Shown: positions 29,411 to 39,595, counted from the stretch's first letter. The stretch: 64,000 bases of DNA from Pseudomonadota bacterium (GCA_020051095.1 JAGVJN010000042.1:124001-188000); one strand, 5' to 3'. The notes: a model not told the origin generated them from the letters alone. Numbers and translations: made by a program.

Positions 29411-30106
29411 TTAGTCTATTGAGGCAATCTGGGTATATATCGTCGGGTCTTTTATGCCCGCCTGCTTAAACCCTTGCTTTCGATAATGACAGCTATCACA
29501 TCGCCCGCAAGCAGCACCTTGCTTGTTTGCTTGATAGCAAGAAACAGTCAAACCATAATCAACACCAAGATTTATCCCCAATTTCACTGTTTCCGCTTTG
29601 GAAAGATGTTGTAGGGGGCTGTGAATGGTCACAGACTGGCCTTCCGTTCCCATTTTTGTTCCAAGAGTTGCCGTCTGCTGAAAGGATTTTATAAAGTCGG
29701 GGCGACAATCGGGATAGCCCGAATAATCCACAGAGCTAATGCCAATAAAGATATCTCTGGCATTTAGCGTCTCAGCCAATGCCGTTGCCATACTTAAAAA
29801 GATCAGGTTTCTTGCTGGCACATAGGTGACTGGGATGTGGTTCGTTTCCTGGTAGTCAGGCACGTTAATGGTATTGTCGGTTAATGCGGAACCACCAAAT
29901 TTTGCCAAATCCATGTCGACGATATGATGTTGCTTTACCCCAAGATGGTGAGCAACGCGTTTGGCGGCATGTAATTCAACGGCATGGCGTTGGCCATAAG
30001 AAAAGCTTAATGCATGCACATCAAACCCTTGCTGTTTAGCAATCGCAACACAGGTTGCTGAATCGAGCCCACCAGACAATAAAACAACGGCGTTAATATT
30101 GCTCAT
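29411..30106 (-). CDS. queC: 7-cyano-7-deazaguanine (preQ0) synthase
   Basis: A 231-residue enzyme with the PP-loop [20 protein letters not shown] and the zinc-binding Cys set [18 protein letters not shown]. It converts 7-carboxy-7-deazaguanine to preQ0 for queuosine. The length is normal. It is isolated between two palindromic elements. Confidence 0.96.
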   Translation of the reverse strand: MSNINAVVLLSGGLDSATCVAIAKQQGFDVHALSFSYGQRHAVELHAAKRVAHHLGVKQHHIVDMDLAKFGGSALTDNTINVPDYQETNHIPVTYVPARNLIFLSMATALAETLNARDIFIGISSVDYSGYPDCRPDFIKSFQQTATLGTKMGTEGQSVTIHSPLQHLSKAETVKLGINLGVDYGLTVSCYQANKQGAACGRCDSCHYRKQGFKQAGIKDPTIYTQIASID

Positions 30107-30187
30107 AATACGATATTAATGATAAATAAGTGGTCATTATAATGGCATCATGGGTAGATAGCAATGTTGGTGCTCGTTTCTTCTTTT

Positions 30188-30298
30188 ACAGGACTTCTAA
30201 ATAACTTGCTTCCTGCTCCCTTCATCCCAGACATGGGTAGAAGGTGCCCAACGGGCGGGATGAGGGGTTGTTGAATCGAAGTTATTTAGAAGTCCTGT
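30188..30298. mobile_element. 111-base MITE-like element with 20-bp perfect terminal inverted repeats
   Basis: ACAGGACTTCTAAATAACTT (30188-30207) is exactly inverted at 30279-30298. The core contains the REP-like phrase AGAAGGTGCCCAACGGGCGG and GATGAGGGGTTG. Related copies with the same core phrases lie at 58711-58810 and 61781-61853. There is no transposase; it would depend on an enzyme encoded elsewhere. It sits just downstream of the ubiI-like gene. Confidence 0.8.
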
Positions 30299-30302
30299 TT
30301 GT

Positions 30303-31454
30303 TTAAGCGCGCATTGCCTTACTAATTATTTGTCGTTTCAACCAGGGACTTTGATTCACCCAACTTAGGCCTTGAGAACGTATGATTTGCATCCCTGGCT
30401 GATTGGTATTAAAGAGATGCTTTAACGTTTGCAGCAAACAAATGACCGGCCATATCGCCGATTTTCGACGTCGTTGATATTCGCCAAGCAAACGAGGAGA
30501 AGTCAATCGATGTGGATTATCTTGGATTAATTCATGCCAACAACGCACATCCGCCAAACCCAAATTCAGGCCTAATCCCGCCATAGGGTGCACAGTATGG
30601 GCCGCATCACCCATTAACAACCAGTGTTTGCCGTGGTATTGCTTGACGTGACGCATGGTTAATGGGAACTGAATTGGATGGCTTAATAGTGACACCTTGC
30701 CTAATCGCGATTGAAAAGCTTGGGTTAATTCAACCCCCCAGGCGGCTTCATCTAATCCACTTAAACGCTTTGCTCGATGCGGATGACAAGACCATACGAT
30801 GGCGCATTGATTCGCATCAGCGAGCGGCAAAAAAGCCAAAATACTGTCTTGTAAAAATATTTGTCTTGCGCACTGTTGGTGTGGCTTTTCGCAATGAACT
30901 GTCGCAATAAACGCTTGCTGATGGTAGGACCATTCATGCATCGGTACTTTCAAATGACTGCGCATGGGCGAGGTTGGGCCATCGGCAATCATCACTAACG
31001 ATGCATTAATCGAGTCGTTATGGCTTAAATGGACAATGGCTTTATCTACCTGGTCTTCGATTGATTCAACCTTGACATTCTCGTGTAGGAAGATAGTTGG
31101 ATAGGTTGCCAGCTGCTTGACTAGTGCTTGTTTTAAATCTGCTTCTGCAACAATATGACCTAATGCTGGCTGCCCTAAATCACGGCAATCAAACTGAATA
31201 TCTGCTTTGCTACTCCCATCCCATACATCCATCGTTAAATAGGGTGCTGCTTTTTGTTTGGGCCAAGCATTCAAATCAGTCAGTAACGAATGCGACGTTG
31301 CATTCAAAGCATAGACTCTCGCCGGATCGGACATGGGTTTCTTTTTAATAGGTTTTCCATCAATCAGATTAATCGCATAACCTTCTTTTGCAAGCGATAA
31401 CGCGGCAGACAACCCTACCACGCCCGCACCGATGACACAAAGTGCATCAGACAT
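30303..31454 (-). CDS. UbiI/UbiF-like FAD monooxygenase of ubiquinone synthesis
   Basis: A flavoprotein hydroxylase of 383 residues when started at MSDALCVIGAG (AGGAG seven bases upstream); the frame continues to 31484 but that start is poorer. It has the FAD motif VIGAGVVGLSAALSLAKEG, the DG motif (MIADGPTSPMR) and the second FAD motif LLMGDAAHTVHPMAGLGLNLGL split over two segments. It hydroxylates the ubiquinone ring. It overlaps the ubiH stop by eight bases. Confidence 0.88.
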   Translation of the reverse strand: MSDALCVIGAGVVGLSAALSLAKEGYAINLIDGKPIKKKPMSDPARVYALNATSHSLLTDLNAWPKQKAAPYLTMDVWDGSSKADIQFDCRDLGQPALGHIVAEADLKQALVKQLATYPTIFLHENVKVESIEDQVDKAIVHLSHNDSINASLVMIADGPTSPMRSHLKVPMHEWSYHQQAFIATVHCEKPHQQCARQIFLQDSILAFLPLADANQCAIVWSCHPHRAKRLSGLDEAAWGVELTQAFQSRLGKVSLLSHPIQFPLTMRHVKQYHGKHWLLMGDAAHTVHPMAGLGLNLGLADVRCWHELIQDNPHRLTSPRLLGEYQRRRKSAIWPVICLLQTLKHLFNTNQPGMQIIRSQGLSWVNQSPWLKRQIISKAMRA

Positions 31455-32646
31455 GACTGACTCCTTGCTTGATGGGGATACCACAGGCTAAATCCGGTGT
31501 AAACCCAGCAAACCCTCGCGCATAGTGCGATAATTGTTGTTTTAATAGCTGGCTATTATCAAATGCTAATAACCCTAATCCTCTTGCCAAGTTAACCCCC
31601 GGTATTGAATAGCGAAATAGATCAATTAATCCATTAGTAAAGCGAACAATTGCCGTTCTATCGGATTCTCGCTTTTGACGATATATGTCTAACATGCCAA
31701 TTGACAAACCTTGCTGACACACGAGTTGAGCTAACGTCGCCACGTCACGCAACGCAAGATTAAAGCCCTGCCCAGCAACAGGATGGAGTGTTTGTGCGGC
31801 ATTACCCACTAATGCAATTGGCCATTTAACAGGGTTCTCAGTAATCACTTGCTGCAATGGAATGACCACTCGCTTTCCTGCAGCTTGTAGCCGCCCTAAT
31901 CGATATCCAAAGGCCTGTTGCAATTGCGATAAAAATTCTTTTTCGTTAAGGGCAGCTAGTTTAACTGCTTTGAGAGGGGCCATTGCCCAGACCATTGCAC
32001 ATCGTTGTGCGCTTAATGGCAACATGGCTAAGGGCCCTTCTTGAGTAAACCGTTCAAATGCTTGACATTGATGATCGCGATTCAATTGGATATTGGTGAT
32101 AACAGCTGATTGGCCATAGTCGCGTTGTGTTTGTTGAAACTGTCCCGCCTTTCGAACCGCTGACTGCATCCCATCTGCAGCAACGATGAATTTTGTTTCG
32201 ATGATTTTTTGCTTGCCCTTATGAAGACAAATAACTTTCTGTTTTTCAGCATCATACGATTGAAATTGGGTTTGGGTGAGCACGTTTTTCTCAGGCAACC
32301 ATTGCTGTAATAAGTGGCTAAGATGAGGCATTTCAACCAAATAACCCAATGGTTCATCCCCTTGAATCGTTGCACGGCCAAAATGCTTTTGTTGGGAAAC
32401 ATGAATCGCCCAAATCGGGGTGGCCAATGGTTTAACAGAATCCCATAGGCCTAACTGGTCCAAGATATTAATGCTAGCGGGGGCTAAGGCGATAGAACGG
32501 CTATTTAAATCCAATGCTAAATTATCAGCAAAGGAATTTGCTTCTAATAATAAGCAGCGATAGCCGCTTGTTTTGAGCGCATGAATTAACGTTGCTCCCG
32601 TTAATCCACCGCCGACAATGAGTATATCCGTTTGCCAATCAGCCAC
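31447..32646 (-). CDS. ubiH: 2-octaprenyl-6-methoxyphenol hydroxylase
   Basis: A 399-residue FAD monooxygenase: ILIVGGGLTGATLIHALK (Rossmann), FIVAADGMQSAVRK, and ALVGNAAQTLHPVAGQGFNL with LALRD. The place between pepP and a paralogous hydroxylase is the classical ygfB-pepP-ubiH-visC order, which supports the UbiH assignment. It overlaps pepP by eight bases and the next gene by eight. Confidence 0.92.
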   Translation of the reverse strand: MADWQTDILIVGGGLTGATLIHALKTSGYRCLLLEANSFADNLALDLNSRSIALAPASINILDQLGLWDSVKPLATPIWAIHVSQQKHFGRATIQGDEPLGYLVEMPHLSHLLQQWLPEKNVLTQTQFQSYDAEKQKVICLHKGKQKIIETKFIVAADGMQSAVRKAGQFQQTQRDYGQSAVITNIQLNRDHQCQAFERFTQEGPLAMLPLSAQRCAMVWAMAPLKAVKLAALNEKEFLSQLQQAFGYRLGRLQAAGKRVVIPLQQVITENPVKWPIALVGNAAQTLHPVAGQGFNLALRDVATLAQLVCQQGLSIGMLDIYRQKRESDRTAIVRFTNGLIDLFRYSIPGVNLARGLGLLAFDNSQLLKQQLSHYARGFAGFTPDLACGIPIKQGVSHV

Positions 32647-33946
32647 GCATTAATGCCTCAATCTCTTCGACTTCCACTGGAAGCTCAGCTGTCAGGTTAA
32701 GATGACCTGTCTCAGTCACTAAAATGTCATCTTCAATCCGAACGCCAATGCCCCGCCACCTATCATCGACATCGTCCAATTCAGGATGCACGTATAACCC
32801 TGGTTCAACGGTAAGGACCATACCCGATTGTAATGGCCGCCATTGATTATCGCGTTTATAAGCCCCACAATCATGCACATCAATGCCAAGCCAATGACCC
32901 GAATTGTGCATATAATATTTTCGGTAAGCTTGCGTTGTTATCAAAGACTCCACCGATCCGGTCAGTAAGCCTAATGAAACCAACCCTTCCGTTAAAATTT
33001 GCACCATCGTTTGTTGAATTTCATGCCATAAAACCCCTGGACGTATCAACGCCACGCCCGCTTTTTGAGCTTTCAAAACCCATTCATAGATAGCCTTTTG
33101 CTCGGGTGAGAACTTACCGCTTGCAGGAAATGTTCGGGTGATATCAGCGGCATAATTCTGATATTCTCCCCCCGCATCAATCAAAACCAACCCTTTTTTG
33201 TCAATGGATTGATTATTACTGCCATAGTGCAAAACCGTTGCATTTTCACCACTGCCAACAATTGGCTCATAGGCAGGATATCGACACCCTTGGCGGGTGA
33301 ACTCATAGATTAAAACGGCTTCTAGTTCACATTCATTTTCTGCTTTAGGACAATGGCGCATCGCCTGTTTGTGGGCAGCAACCGAAATAGCCGCTGCCTG
33401 TTTCATCAGCGCTATTTCTGCTTTTGATTTAAACAATCGCATCTCGCTGACGATAGGCGAAATTTCTAACATGCCTTGCGGAGCAGTGACGCCTTTTCGA
33501 TACAGTTTTTTCACCTGTTCCCAACCACTGATGACGGCATTATCCCAGCGTGGATATTGTCTTAAGTGGTAATAAATCATTGTCTTATCCGCTAATAGTT
33601 CAGGGATCCGTTCTTCAAACGTCTCTATCGGATAGGCAAAATCGACCAATAATTTTTTTGGGGCTTCTTCTTGGCCTAGACGTCGACCTGTCCACTGCTC
33701 GCTGGCCAAATCTCGGCTTCGGTTGAATAAAATGCTGACGGGTTTTTCCGTTGCCATGATTATCAGCAACGCATCTGGTTCTTCAAAACCCGTTAAATAA
33801 TAAAAATCCGATTGTTGTCGAAATCGATAATGGCTATCGCCACTGCGTAGGACTTCTGATGCGCCAGGAATGATAGCTATGCTGTTGGGTGACATTCCCT
33901 GTGCGAATCTTTCCCGTCTTTGGCGATATTCTTCTACAGTGATCAT
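32639..33946 (-). CDS. pepP: Xaa-Pro aminopeptidase P
   Basis: A 435-residue peptidase starting at MITVEEYRQRRERF, with AAGGAG five bases upstream; a longer frame to 34006 is rejected for lack of RBS and homology. Metal ligands: Asp in LIDAGGEYQNYAADITR (two Asp), His in HNSGHWLGIDVHD, Glu in LTVEPGLY and Glu in VRIEDD. It cleaves N-terminal residues preceding Pro. Confidence 0.95.
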   Translation of the reverse strand: MITVEEYRQRRERFAQGMSPNSIAIIPGASEVLRSGDSHYRFRQQSDFYYLTGFEEPDALLIIMATEKPVSILFNRSRDLASEQWTGRRLGQEEAPKKLLVDFAYPIETFEERIPELLADKTMIYYHLRQYPRWDNAVISGWEQVKKLYRKGVTAPQGMLEISPIVSEMRLFKSKAEIALMKQAAAISVAAHKQAMRHCPKAENECELEAVLIYEFTRQGCRYPAYEPIVGSGENATVLHYGSNNQSIDKKGLVLIDAGGEYQNYAADITRTFPASGKFSPEQKAIYEWVLKAQKAGVALIRPGVLWHEIQQTMVQILTEGLVSLGLLTGSVESLITTQAYRKYYMHNSGHWLGIDVHDCGAYKRDNQWRPLQSGMVLTVEPGLYVHPELDDVDDRWRGIGVRIEDDILVTETGHLNLTAELPVEVEEIEALMRG

Positions 33947-34034
33947 AGGGCTCCTTCCAACGATGTGTCGATCAAGTACGGTAGGCGCTTGTTGACACAC
34001 TGTCAAGTTATTGTTAATTAATTTGTTTGACTTG

Positions 34035-34053
34035 GGACGCGATCAACGCGTCC
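34035..34053. other. 7-bp stem hairpin between ygfB and pepP
   Basis: GGACGCG-ATCAA-CGCGTCC forms a perfect stem. No T run follows on either strand, so it may be a processing or pausing signal within the operon. Confidence 0.4.
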
Positions 34054-34067
34054 ACCTATTCAATAGA

Positions 34068-34649
34068 TTAGTGGACAACGTCATCTTGCTGCTTGGCTAG
34101 GCAATGCAAATCACCATACAAACGTAACACTGCCAGCCGCGTATACTCTCGAATTTCCATGAGCGCAGACTCATCATCTTCATCCATGGCTAAAGAATCA
34201 TGATCCAGTTGAGCGAATTCTTCAATATGGCCAAGGGCATTTTTTGCTTCTAAATCATGAAAATGGTCAAACCCAACATTCGATAAGGTTAATCCTTGAG
34301 TAAATCCTTCGCACCAATCACTAAATGCCTGGGCACGCACCGCTAAGCTCGTATCATCATCGGGTATGAGCAACTGGAATGAAAAATCGAACGCTTCAAT
34401 CAAATGCTGACTCACTGAAAAGCAAGTAAACAAAAGAGAGGAGGCCTCATGCGCGTCTTGTTGTTTAAAGCTAGACATCAATGTTCGCAAATACGCTTCG
34501 GCTTGGCTTTTACTTCCCGCACAAATATACCCACAGATTAAGCCATGCAACTCACTCGCCGATAGCGGTAAATTCAAGGGCGCTAAACTAAGCTGTATTT
34601 GATCATAGGACGGGAGTTTTGCTTCTTGAGAATACGCCAACATAGTCAT
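34068..34649 (-). CDS. ygfB: UPF0149 family protein YgfB
   Basis: A 193-residue acidic helical protein. SELHGLICGYICAGS and FSDWCEGFTQGL are the UPF0149 hallmarks. YgfB proteins are small regulators or chaperone-like proteins of unsettled function, encoded just before pepP in gammaproteobacteria, as here. It is divergent from zapA. Confidence 0.88.
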   Translation of the reverse strand: MTMLAYSQEAKLPSYDQIQLSLAPLNLPLSASELHGLICGYICAGSKSQAEAYLRTLMSSFKQQDAHEASSLLFTCFSVSQHLIEAFDFSFQLLIPDDDTSLAVRAQAFSDWCEGFTQGLTLSNVGFDHFHDLEAKNALGHIEEFAQLDHDSLAMDEDDESALMEIREYTRLAVLRLYGDLHCLAKQQDDVVH

Positions 34650-34750
34650 ACCAGGGAAGTAAAAAATGGAATTATACCTGATTTGCTAGTTGTTGACAAA
34701 ATTGCTAATATTATCGCAGTCTATTCTTTTGTTTTAACAGGTTAGCAACC

Positions 34751-35056
34751 ATGGCTAAATCACAGCAATGCCAAATCCGTTTACTCAGTAAACTCTACGA
34801 CATTAAATGCCCAAATGATAAAGTTGACAAACTCAATTTGGCTGCAAGAAAGCTTGACACGTTGATGGTGAAATATAAGCAGCAATACCCCTTACTGGAT
34901 GATAACAAATTATTGCTGTTATCAGCATTAGAAGTTGCCTATCAATTGATAGAACGACGTGAACCAGCAAGCATTAGCCAAAAAGATGAGGTGAATGCAC
35001 TTATTCACACATTAGAAAATCGCATCAATGCGGTTGTTGGCAAAGAAGAAGCCTGA
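34751..35056 (+). CDS. zapA: cell division protein ZapA
   Basis: A 101-residue protein, normal length. It has the N-terminal beta domain (CQIRLLSKLYDIKCPNDKVDKLNLAARKLD in shortened wording) and a C-terminal coiled coil ending in ENRINAVVGKEEA. It bundles FtsZ filaments at the division ring. Its position divergent from ygfB is typical. Confidence 0.92.
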   Translation: MAKSQQCQIRLLSKLYDIKCPNDKVDKLNLAARKLDTLMVKYKQQYPLLDDNKLLLLSALEVAYQLIERREPASISQKDEVNALIHTLENRINAVVGKEEA

Positions 35057-35143
35057 TTACTTTTCAAGTCTCGTGGGTGGATATCCCACCGATTCGCTCA
35101 TCTTTGGAACGTTGGGAACACCCCACATCTAACTCTTGGAATA

Positions 35144-35164
35144 AGCTAGGGAACGTCCCTAGCT
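35144..35164. terminator. 9-bp palindromic hairpin at convergent gene ends
   Basis: AGCTAGGGA-ACG-TCCCTAGCT is a perfect inverted repeat that includes two bases of the stop codon of the minus-strand gene at 35163. It lies between zapA and that gene, as expected of a shared transcript end, though no T tract follows. Confidence 0.45.
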
Positions 35165-37679
35165 AAATGACGAATGGCGTGTGTTTCTCCCCCTGACTAT
35201 CCGAACCTACTTCCGTTTCAACTGTAACTGGTTTTACTTGTTTTTTGATCTCATCATACAATTTATCTAATTTTTGATAAACTTGCTCCGCCATTGATTG
35301 AGCGCTTTCTCCGCTCACCTTGTCCGTCAGGGTGGTCAGCGATTCTAGAATGCTATAAAATCGCTTTGTTTCAGGGTAGCGATAATAACTTTGGCGCTCA
35401 AGACTTCCATGAATGGAGCCAAATACTTCCGCTAAAACCAGCTCAGGGGAACGCGATTTATAAGGATCGGTGCTACCAGTGATGGTCTTTTGTGAAGAGC
35501 TGCCTAACATTTTGAATAACCCTATAACAGAGTACCCGCTCGATGAATGCTCTGACGAGGAGGAAGACGGACTGGCTGATGGGGCCGACGTGGCAAAGAT
35601 TTTTTGCAGCTGACGGATGCCCTCAGGATCCCCAAGACCTTTCCAGTATTTTTCTTCTTGTGAGATAGCGTGTACCTTTTCATTGATTTTGCTACAAAGC
35701 TCCGCACCAATATCAATGCATCGAAATAAATACTCACCCATCCCCTCCGTATAAAGGTATTCATTACGCATATCCTTTAACTCATTGGTGGATGCCATTT
35801 GATTTTGTTGCGCTAACCATTCTTTATCGCCATGCTCTGCGATCCCATTCAAATAATCCTTTAAGTTCTTGAGTCCCCTTGAACCATGCGCATTTAAATT
35901 GGCGAGCATGGCGTGGTGATTCGTTCGAAGAATTGACATAAGCAACTGATTAAATTGGCTATTTTTTCCATTTTCGAAGGCAGGCCAATGCCCGTTGATG
36001 AATTTATATACTTTCATTGCATCAACATAGCTTAACAAAACAGAGTAACGATCTTTACCACTCACGCAGGAGCCAAACGTGACACCTAAGCTCTGTCCGA
36101 TGAGATGGAATATTGCCGCTAAGCGAAGATTAACAGCATTCCAGGAGGCTGATTCCACATTGTGATTCAGTAAATTTTTTGCTTCATATAACAGCGATTC
36201 AAAACGCGACAATTTTTCTTTATCACCGGTGCCATGACTGCCAGTATTTTGCAGTTTAAGCAAATAATTATCTATTTTTTGAGGTATATCACTTTGCCAA
36301 GGTAATAGCGCGCCCCCATAATAATTGACGGCTAAATTGACAAAATCCACTGTCGCCATATATTGAAATAATATTTGTAACAGGTAATTAAGCCAACTAT
36401 CGGGATGTTTTTTCGTGATGGCTCGCGCCCAAGAAGAATCATGGGGACTAATAAGCGTTGTCACATACAATTTCGGCTCTTTGGGCAATAAGGATAAATT
36501 CTGATAAAGGTTTTCCCCTTGCAAACTCATGGGCCAAGCGTGATTGTCCCTTGAAACAAGATGAGCACCCCGATAACGATTTTGGCATTCATCAACAATT
36601 TTGCCATCTTTATCCAGGATCACAGCCGAATGAATACCGCCATTGGCTAAACCGGGTAATGAACGCAATCGCGATGACAATGATACGGAACGTAAGTCTT
36701 CGATTAAATTGAGCGATTGGATCAAATACTCTTTTTCATAGTCAGGAAGAAAAAAATACCAGGCGGGTAAACCGAATGTATCCGGGATCGTTTCACCCGA
36801 ATTTTCGATCTTTTCAATCTCAGATTTAAAGTGATAGGGGGAAGACTTGTCATTTAACAAATCCGACAACAGTTGTTGTGAGATTTCGGGCAATTCTGCT
36901 AACCAATGAGGCAATAAATTTTTGTTTTTGGTAATAACGAAGTCTTTAATACAATTATGGGTTAAGAGATCCAAATGTCTGGCATTTTCATCCCAAAGCC
37001 TGTTTAGAATATTGAGATGTTTGCGGATGTCCGTATCGGATAACTTATTCGCTTTGGCCCTAAAAAGAAATATCTTCACGGCAGGCGATAGCTTCCCAAA
37101 CCAGACGGGAAATATCGGTTTAGTCTGGCCAGATGATTTTGCGGAATATTGCTTAATGGCTTTTAATTCTTCAATGGTATGTTCGGTGAAGGCTTGGATG
37201 GGTTTATCATATTGCAACAAGAAATACCCTTCTTTTCCTTGAATCGGGCTAAAGGTCGCAACGAAGGGTCTTGTTTCATGAAGAAGATTATATTGTTCTG
37301 CCCGGTTTAACTGTTTTTCTGCTTCATCAAGCTCTAATTTAAACTGGCGAGCTAAGATATCAACCAACGACTGGGCGTACTGCCCGATAATTTTTTCGGC
37401 GGTTTTATCATCTTTGCTATCGACTTCTTTGATTAATAAATCCCGAGCCTTTTCAGCGCGTTTCACTAATTCCGACTGGGTAGATCCCTTCGCGCTTAAC
37501 ATAAAGGTAAAAGCATTTTTTAGCGCTGTCATCCGTTCAAAAGTCGCCGCTTTTATGTCATTGCCATCGACATACATTTCTGGCGTTCCATATGTCCCTA
37601 TGCAATCAACCAGGCTTTTCTGCAATGCCGGAGATAATTCTAATCCTTTAGGTATCCTTAAAATTGTTGGTCTTCCCAT
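35163..37679 (-). CDS. large uncharacterised protein, candidate effector
   Basis: I do not recognise this 838-residue protein. It is hydrophilic, largely helical, with no signal peptide. A serine-rich low-complexity linker (SAPSASPSSSSSEHSSSGYS) near residue 700 separates the main body from a C-terminal helical part that ends SQGEKHTPFVI. A large size, no operon partners, a low-complexity linker and a hydrophobic C-terminus are frequent in Legionellales type IV effectors, but nothing here proves export. Confidence 0.65.
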   Translation of the reverse strand: MGRPTILRIPKGLELSPALQKSLVDCIGTYGTPEMYVDGNDIKAATFERMTALKNAFTFMLSAKGSTQSELVKRAEKARDLLIKEVDSKDDKTAEKIIGQYAQSLVDILARQFKLELDEAEKQLNRAEQYNLLHETRPFVATFSPIQGKEGYFLLQYDKPIQAFTEHTIEELKAIKQYSAKSSGQTKPIFPVWFGKLSPAVKIFLFRAKANKLSDTDIRKHLNILNRLWDENARHLDLLTHNCIKDFVITKNKNLLPHWLAELPEISQQLLSDLLNDKSSPYHFKSEIEKIENSGETIPDTFGLPAWYFFLPDYEKEYLIQSLNLIEDLRSVSLSSRLRSLPGLANGGIHSAVILDKDGKIVDECQNRYRGAHLVSRDNHAWPMSLQGENLYQNLSLLPKEPKLYVTTLISPHDSSWARAITKKHPDSWLNYLLQILFQYMATVDFVNLAVNYYGGALLPWQSDIPQKIDNYLLKLQNTGSHGTGDKEKLSRFESLLYEAKNLLNHNVESASWNAVNLRLAAIFHLIGQSLGVTFGSCVSGKDRYSVLLSYVDAMKVYKFINGHWPAFENGKNSQFNQLLMSILRTNHHAMLANLNAHGSRGLKNLKDYLNGIAEHGDKEWLAQQNQMASTNELKDMRNEYLYTEGMGEYLFRCIDIGAELCSKINEKVHAISQEEKYWKGLGDPEGIRQLQKIFATSAPSASPSSSSSEHSSSGYSVIGLFKMLGSSSQKTITGSTDPYKSRSPELVLAEVFGSIHGSLERQSYYRYPETKRFYSILESLTTLTDKVSGESAQSMAEQVYQKLDKLYDEIKKQVKPVTVETEVGSDSQGEKHTPFVI

Positions 37680-37858
37680 ATCACATACCTTGTGTGAGTT
37701 AAAACTGTAATCCTGGTGAGTAATTTAATCAGTCTGCCAGAAAAAGTCAAAGCTTCTCTACCTGAAATTACCATATTTTCACAATTATTGGAAAAAGGTT
37801 CCGCCAAGCTGTTTTCCTATGATAAACTTTCTCGATTAATCATTATGTCACATAAAAC

Positions 37859-38041
37859 ATGAAAAATAACAACAAACAAGACATACTCGGTCAATCGAAT
37901 TCTAATTTAGATGAGGCCATCAATAGCGCCATTAGTCAAGGTAAAATTGACGCCCATCGCTATAAGGTGATTGAAATGATAGGCCTGCAGCAAAACAATA
38001 AAAAAAGCTACCAAGTTGTGCTAACGGAGCGTGAAGAATAG
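37859..38041 (+). CDS. small dodecin-like protein
   Basis: A 60-residue protein. LDEAINSAI...YKVIEMIGL...SYQVVL resembles the dodecin core (S-EEAI-NAI...WFEVVEIRG...YQVTL); dodecins are small flavin-binding oligomers. The first beta strand is shortened and the characteristic Trp is replaced by Tyr, so flavin binding is uncertain. It ends 27 bases before mmsA and may be its first operon partner. Confidence 0.5.
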   Translation: MKNNNKQDILGQSNSNLDEAINSAISQGKIDAHRYKVIEMIGLQQNNKKSYQVVLTEREE

Positions 38042-38068
38042 GCAGTCATCAAGGAAAAGGAGCGTTTA

Positions 38069-39568
38069 ATGGTATATTCCGTCCCCCATTGGATCAATGG
38101 CAGAGCTTACGAAAATGAGGAAGAGAACAGTCTAACCATCCATAACTCGGCAACCGGCGAAGCAATCGGTCAAGTCCGCCTTGCAAACCATTCTACTTGC
38201 GATAAAGCCATTGCTGCGGCAAAAGCCGCATTCCCGATATGGTCAAATACACCACCCGTTAAACGCGCCGCTATTTTATTTCGTTTTCGTCAGCTTCTTC
38301 TGGACCATCAAAACGAACTCGCGCATTTAGTCACCCAAGAACATGGAAAAACCCTCGATGATGCTCGAGGCTCTGTCGCCAGAGCAATTGAAGTCGTGGA
38401 ACTTCATTGTGGTTTGGTTAACAACCTAAAAGGGGACATGAGTTGCGATGTGGCGAAACAAATTGATTGTCAAACCATCCGTCAACCCATTGGTATCTGC
38501 ATGGGTGTTTCCCCGTTTAATTTTCCCGTCATGGTGCCTGCTTGGATGGTCATTCCGGCCATTGCCTTTGGCAATTGTTTTATCCTAAAACCTTCCGAAC
38601 AAGATCCTTCAGCGGCATTAAAATGCATCGAATTATTGCATCAAGCAGGTTTACCTGAAGGTGTTGCCCAGTGCATACAAGGGGATAAATCGACGGTTGA
38701 TTACTTAATCAATCACCCAGATATCGTTGCCTGCACCGCGGTTGCTTCGACGGCCGTTGCCAAATCGATTTATAGCAAAGCAACATCCCTTGGAAAAAGA
38801 GCCCATACCTTCGGTGGTGCTAAAAATCATGCCGTTTTAATGCCAGATGCTGATATGAGACAAGCGGCCATTGCTATCAATGGTGCTGCTTTTGGATCAG
38901 CAGGTGAACGCTGTATGGCATTATCAGTGGTCGTTTGTGTCGGTGAAAAATCGAAAGAACAATTGTTTGAACACTTAATTCCTCTCGTCAAAAGCATCCG
39001 GGTTGACAGGGGTGATGCGGCAGAGGTCGATATGGGACCACTCATTTCCGCACAACACCGACAAAAAGTCCTCGATAAAATCAATCAAGGCGTTGAGGAA
39101 GGGGCCAATTTAGTTGTTGATGGCCGGCACTATCGCCATCCCCAACATCCAGAAGGCTATTACGTTGGACCCTGCTTATTCGACGACGTCGCACCATCCA
39201 TGACCATCTACCAAGAAGAAATATTTGGCCCAGTTTTAGTGGTATTAACTGTTGACAATTTTGATGAGGCGTTGCAATTAGTCAATGAAAATCAATACGG
39301 TAATGGGACCGCCATTTTTACTCGGGATGGCTACACAGCAAGGCAATATAGCCACCTGGTTAATGTAGGAATGGTCGGTGTTAATATTCCAATCCCTGTT
39401 CCTGTTGCCTCCCACCCTTTTGGCGGGTGGAAACAGTCCGCTTTTGGTGACACCAACATGCATGGGGGGGAAAGCATGCATTTTTATACAAAACGAAAAA
39501 CCATCACCTGCCGCTGGCCAGAACAAAGCCATGAAGGCAATGCGTTTGTGATGCCAACCCACAGCTAA
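38069..39568 (+). CDS. mmsA: methylmalonate-semialdehyde dehydrogenase (CoA-acylating)
   Basis: A 499-residue aldehyde dehydrogenase with the MmsA-type active site GSAGERCMALSVVV (nucleophilic Cys), the NAD-binding segment FILKPSEQDPSA and EEIFGPVL. It converts methylmalonate semialdehyde to propionyl-CoA in valine catabolism. AAGGAG lies seven bases before the start. It is followed by mmsB and an acyl-CoA synthetase. Confidence 0.95.
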   Translation: MVYSVPHWINGRAYENEEENSLTIHNSATGEAIGQVRLANHSTCDKAIAAAKAAFPIWSNTPPVKRAAILFRFRQLLLDHQNELAHLVTQEHGKTLDDARGSVARAIEVVELHCGLVNNLKGDMSCDVAKQIDCQTIRQPIGICMGVSPFNFPVMVPAWMVIPAIAFGNCFILKPSEQDPSAALKCIELLHQAGLPEGVAQCIQGDKSTVDYLINHPDIVACTAVASTAVAKSIYSKATSLGKRAHTFGGAKNHAVLMPDADMRQAAIAINGAAFGSAGERCMALSVVVCVGEKSKEQLFEHLIPLVKSIRVDRGDAAEVDMGPLISAQHRQKVLDKINQGVEEGANLVVDGRHYRHPQHPEGYYVGPCLFDDVAPSMTIYQEEIFGPVLVVLTVDNFDEALQLVNENQYGNGTAIFTRDGYTARQYSHLVNVGMVGVNIPIPVPVASHPFGGWKQSAFGDTNMHGGESMHFYTKRKTITCRWPEQSHEGNAFVMPTHS

Positions 39569-39595
39569 TTGGTATACTCATAGAGGAGATAGGTC

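Noticed and set aside
35057-35162. 6S RNA gene after zapA
   Set aside because: The gap is about 105 bases, too short for the usual 180-base RNA, and has no 6S-like closing stem or bubble that I can see.
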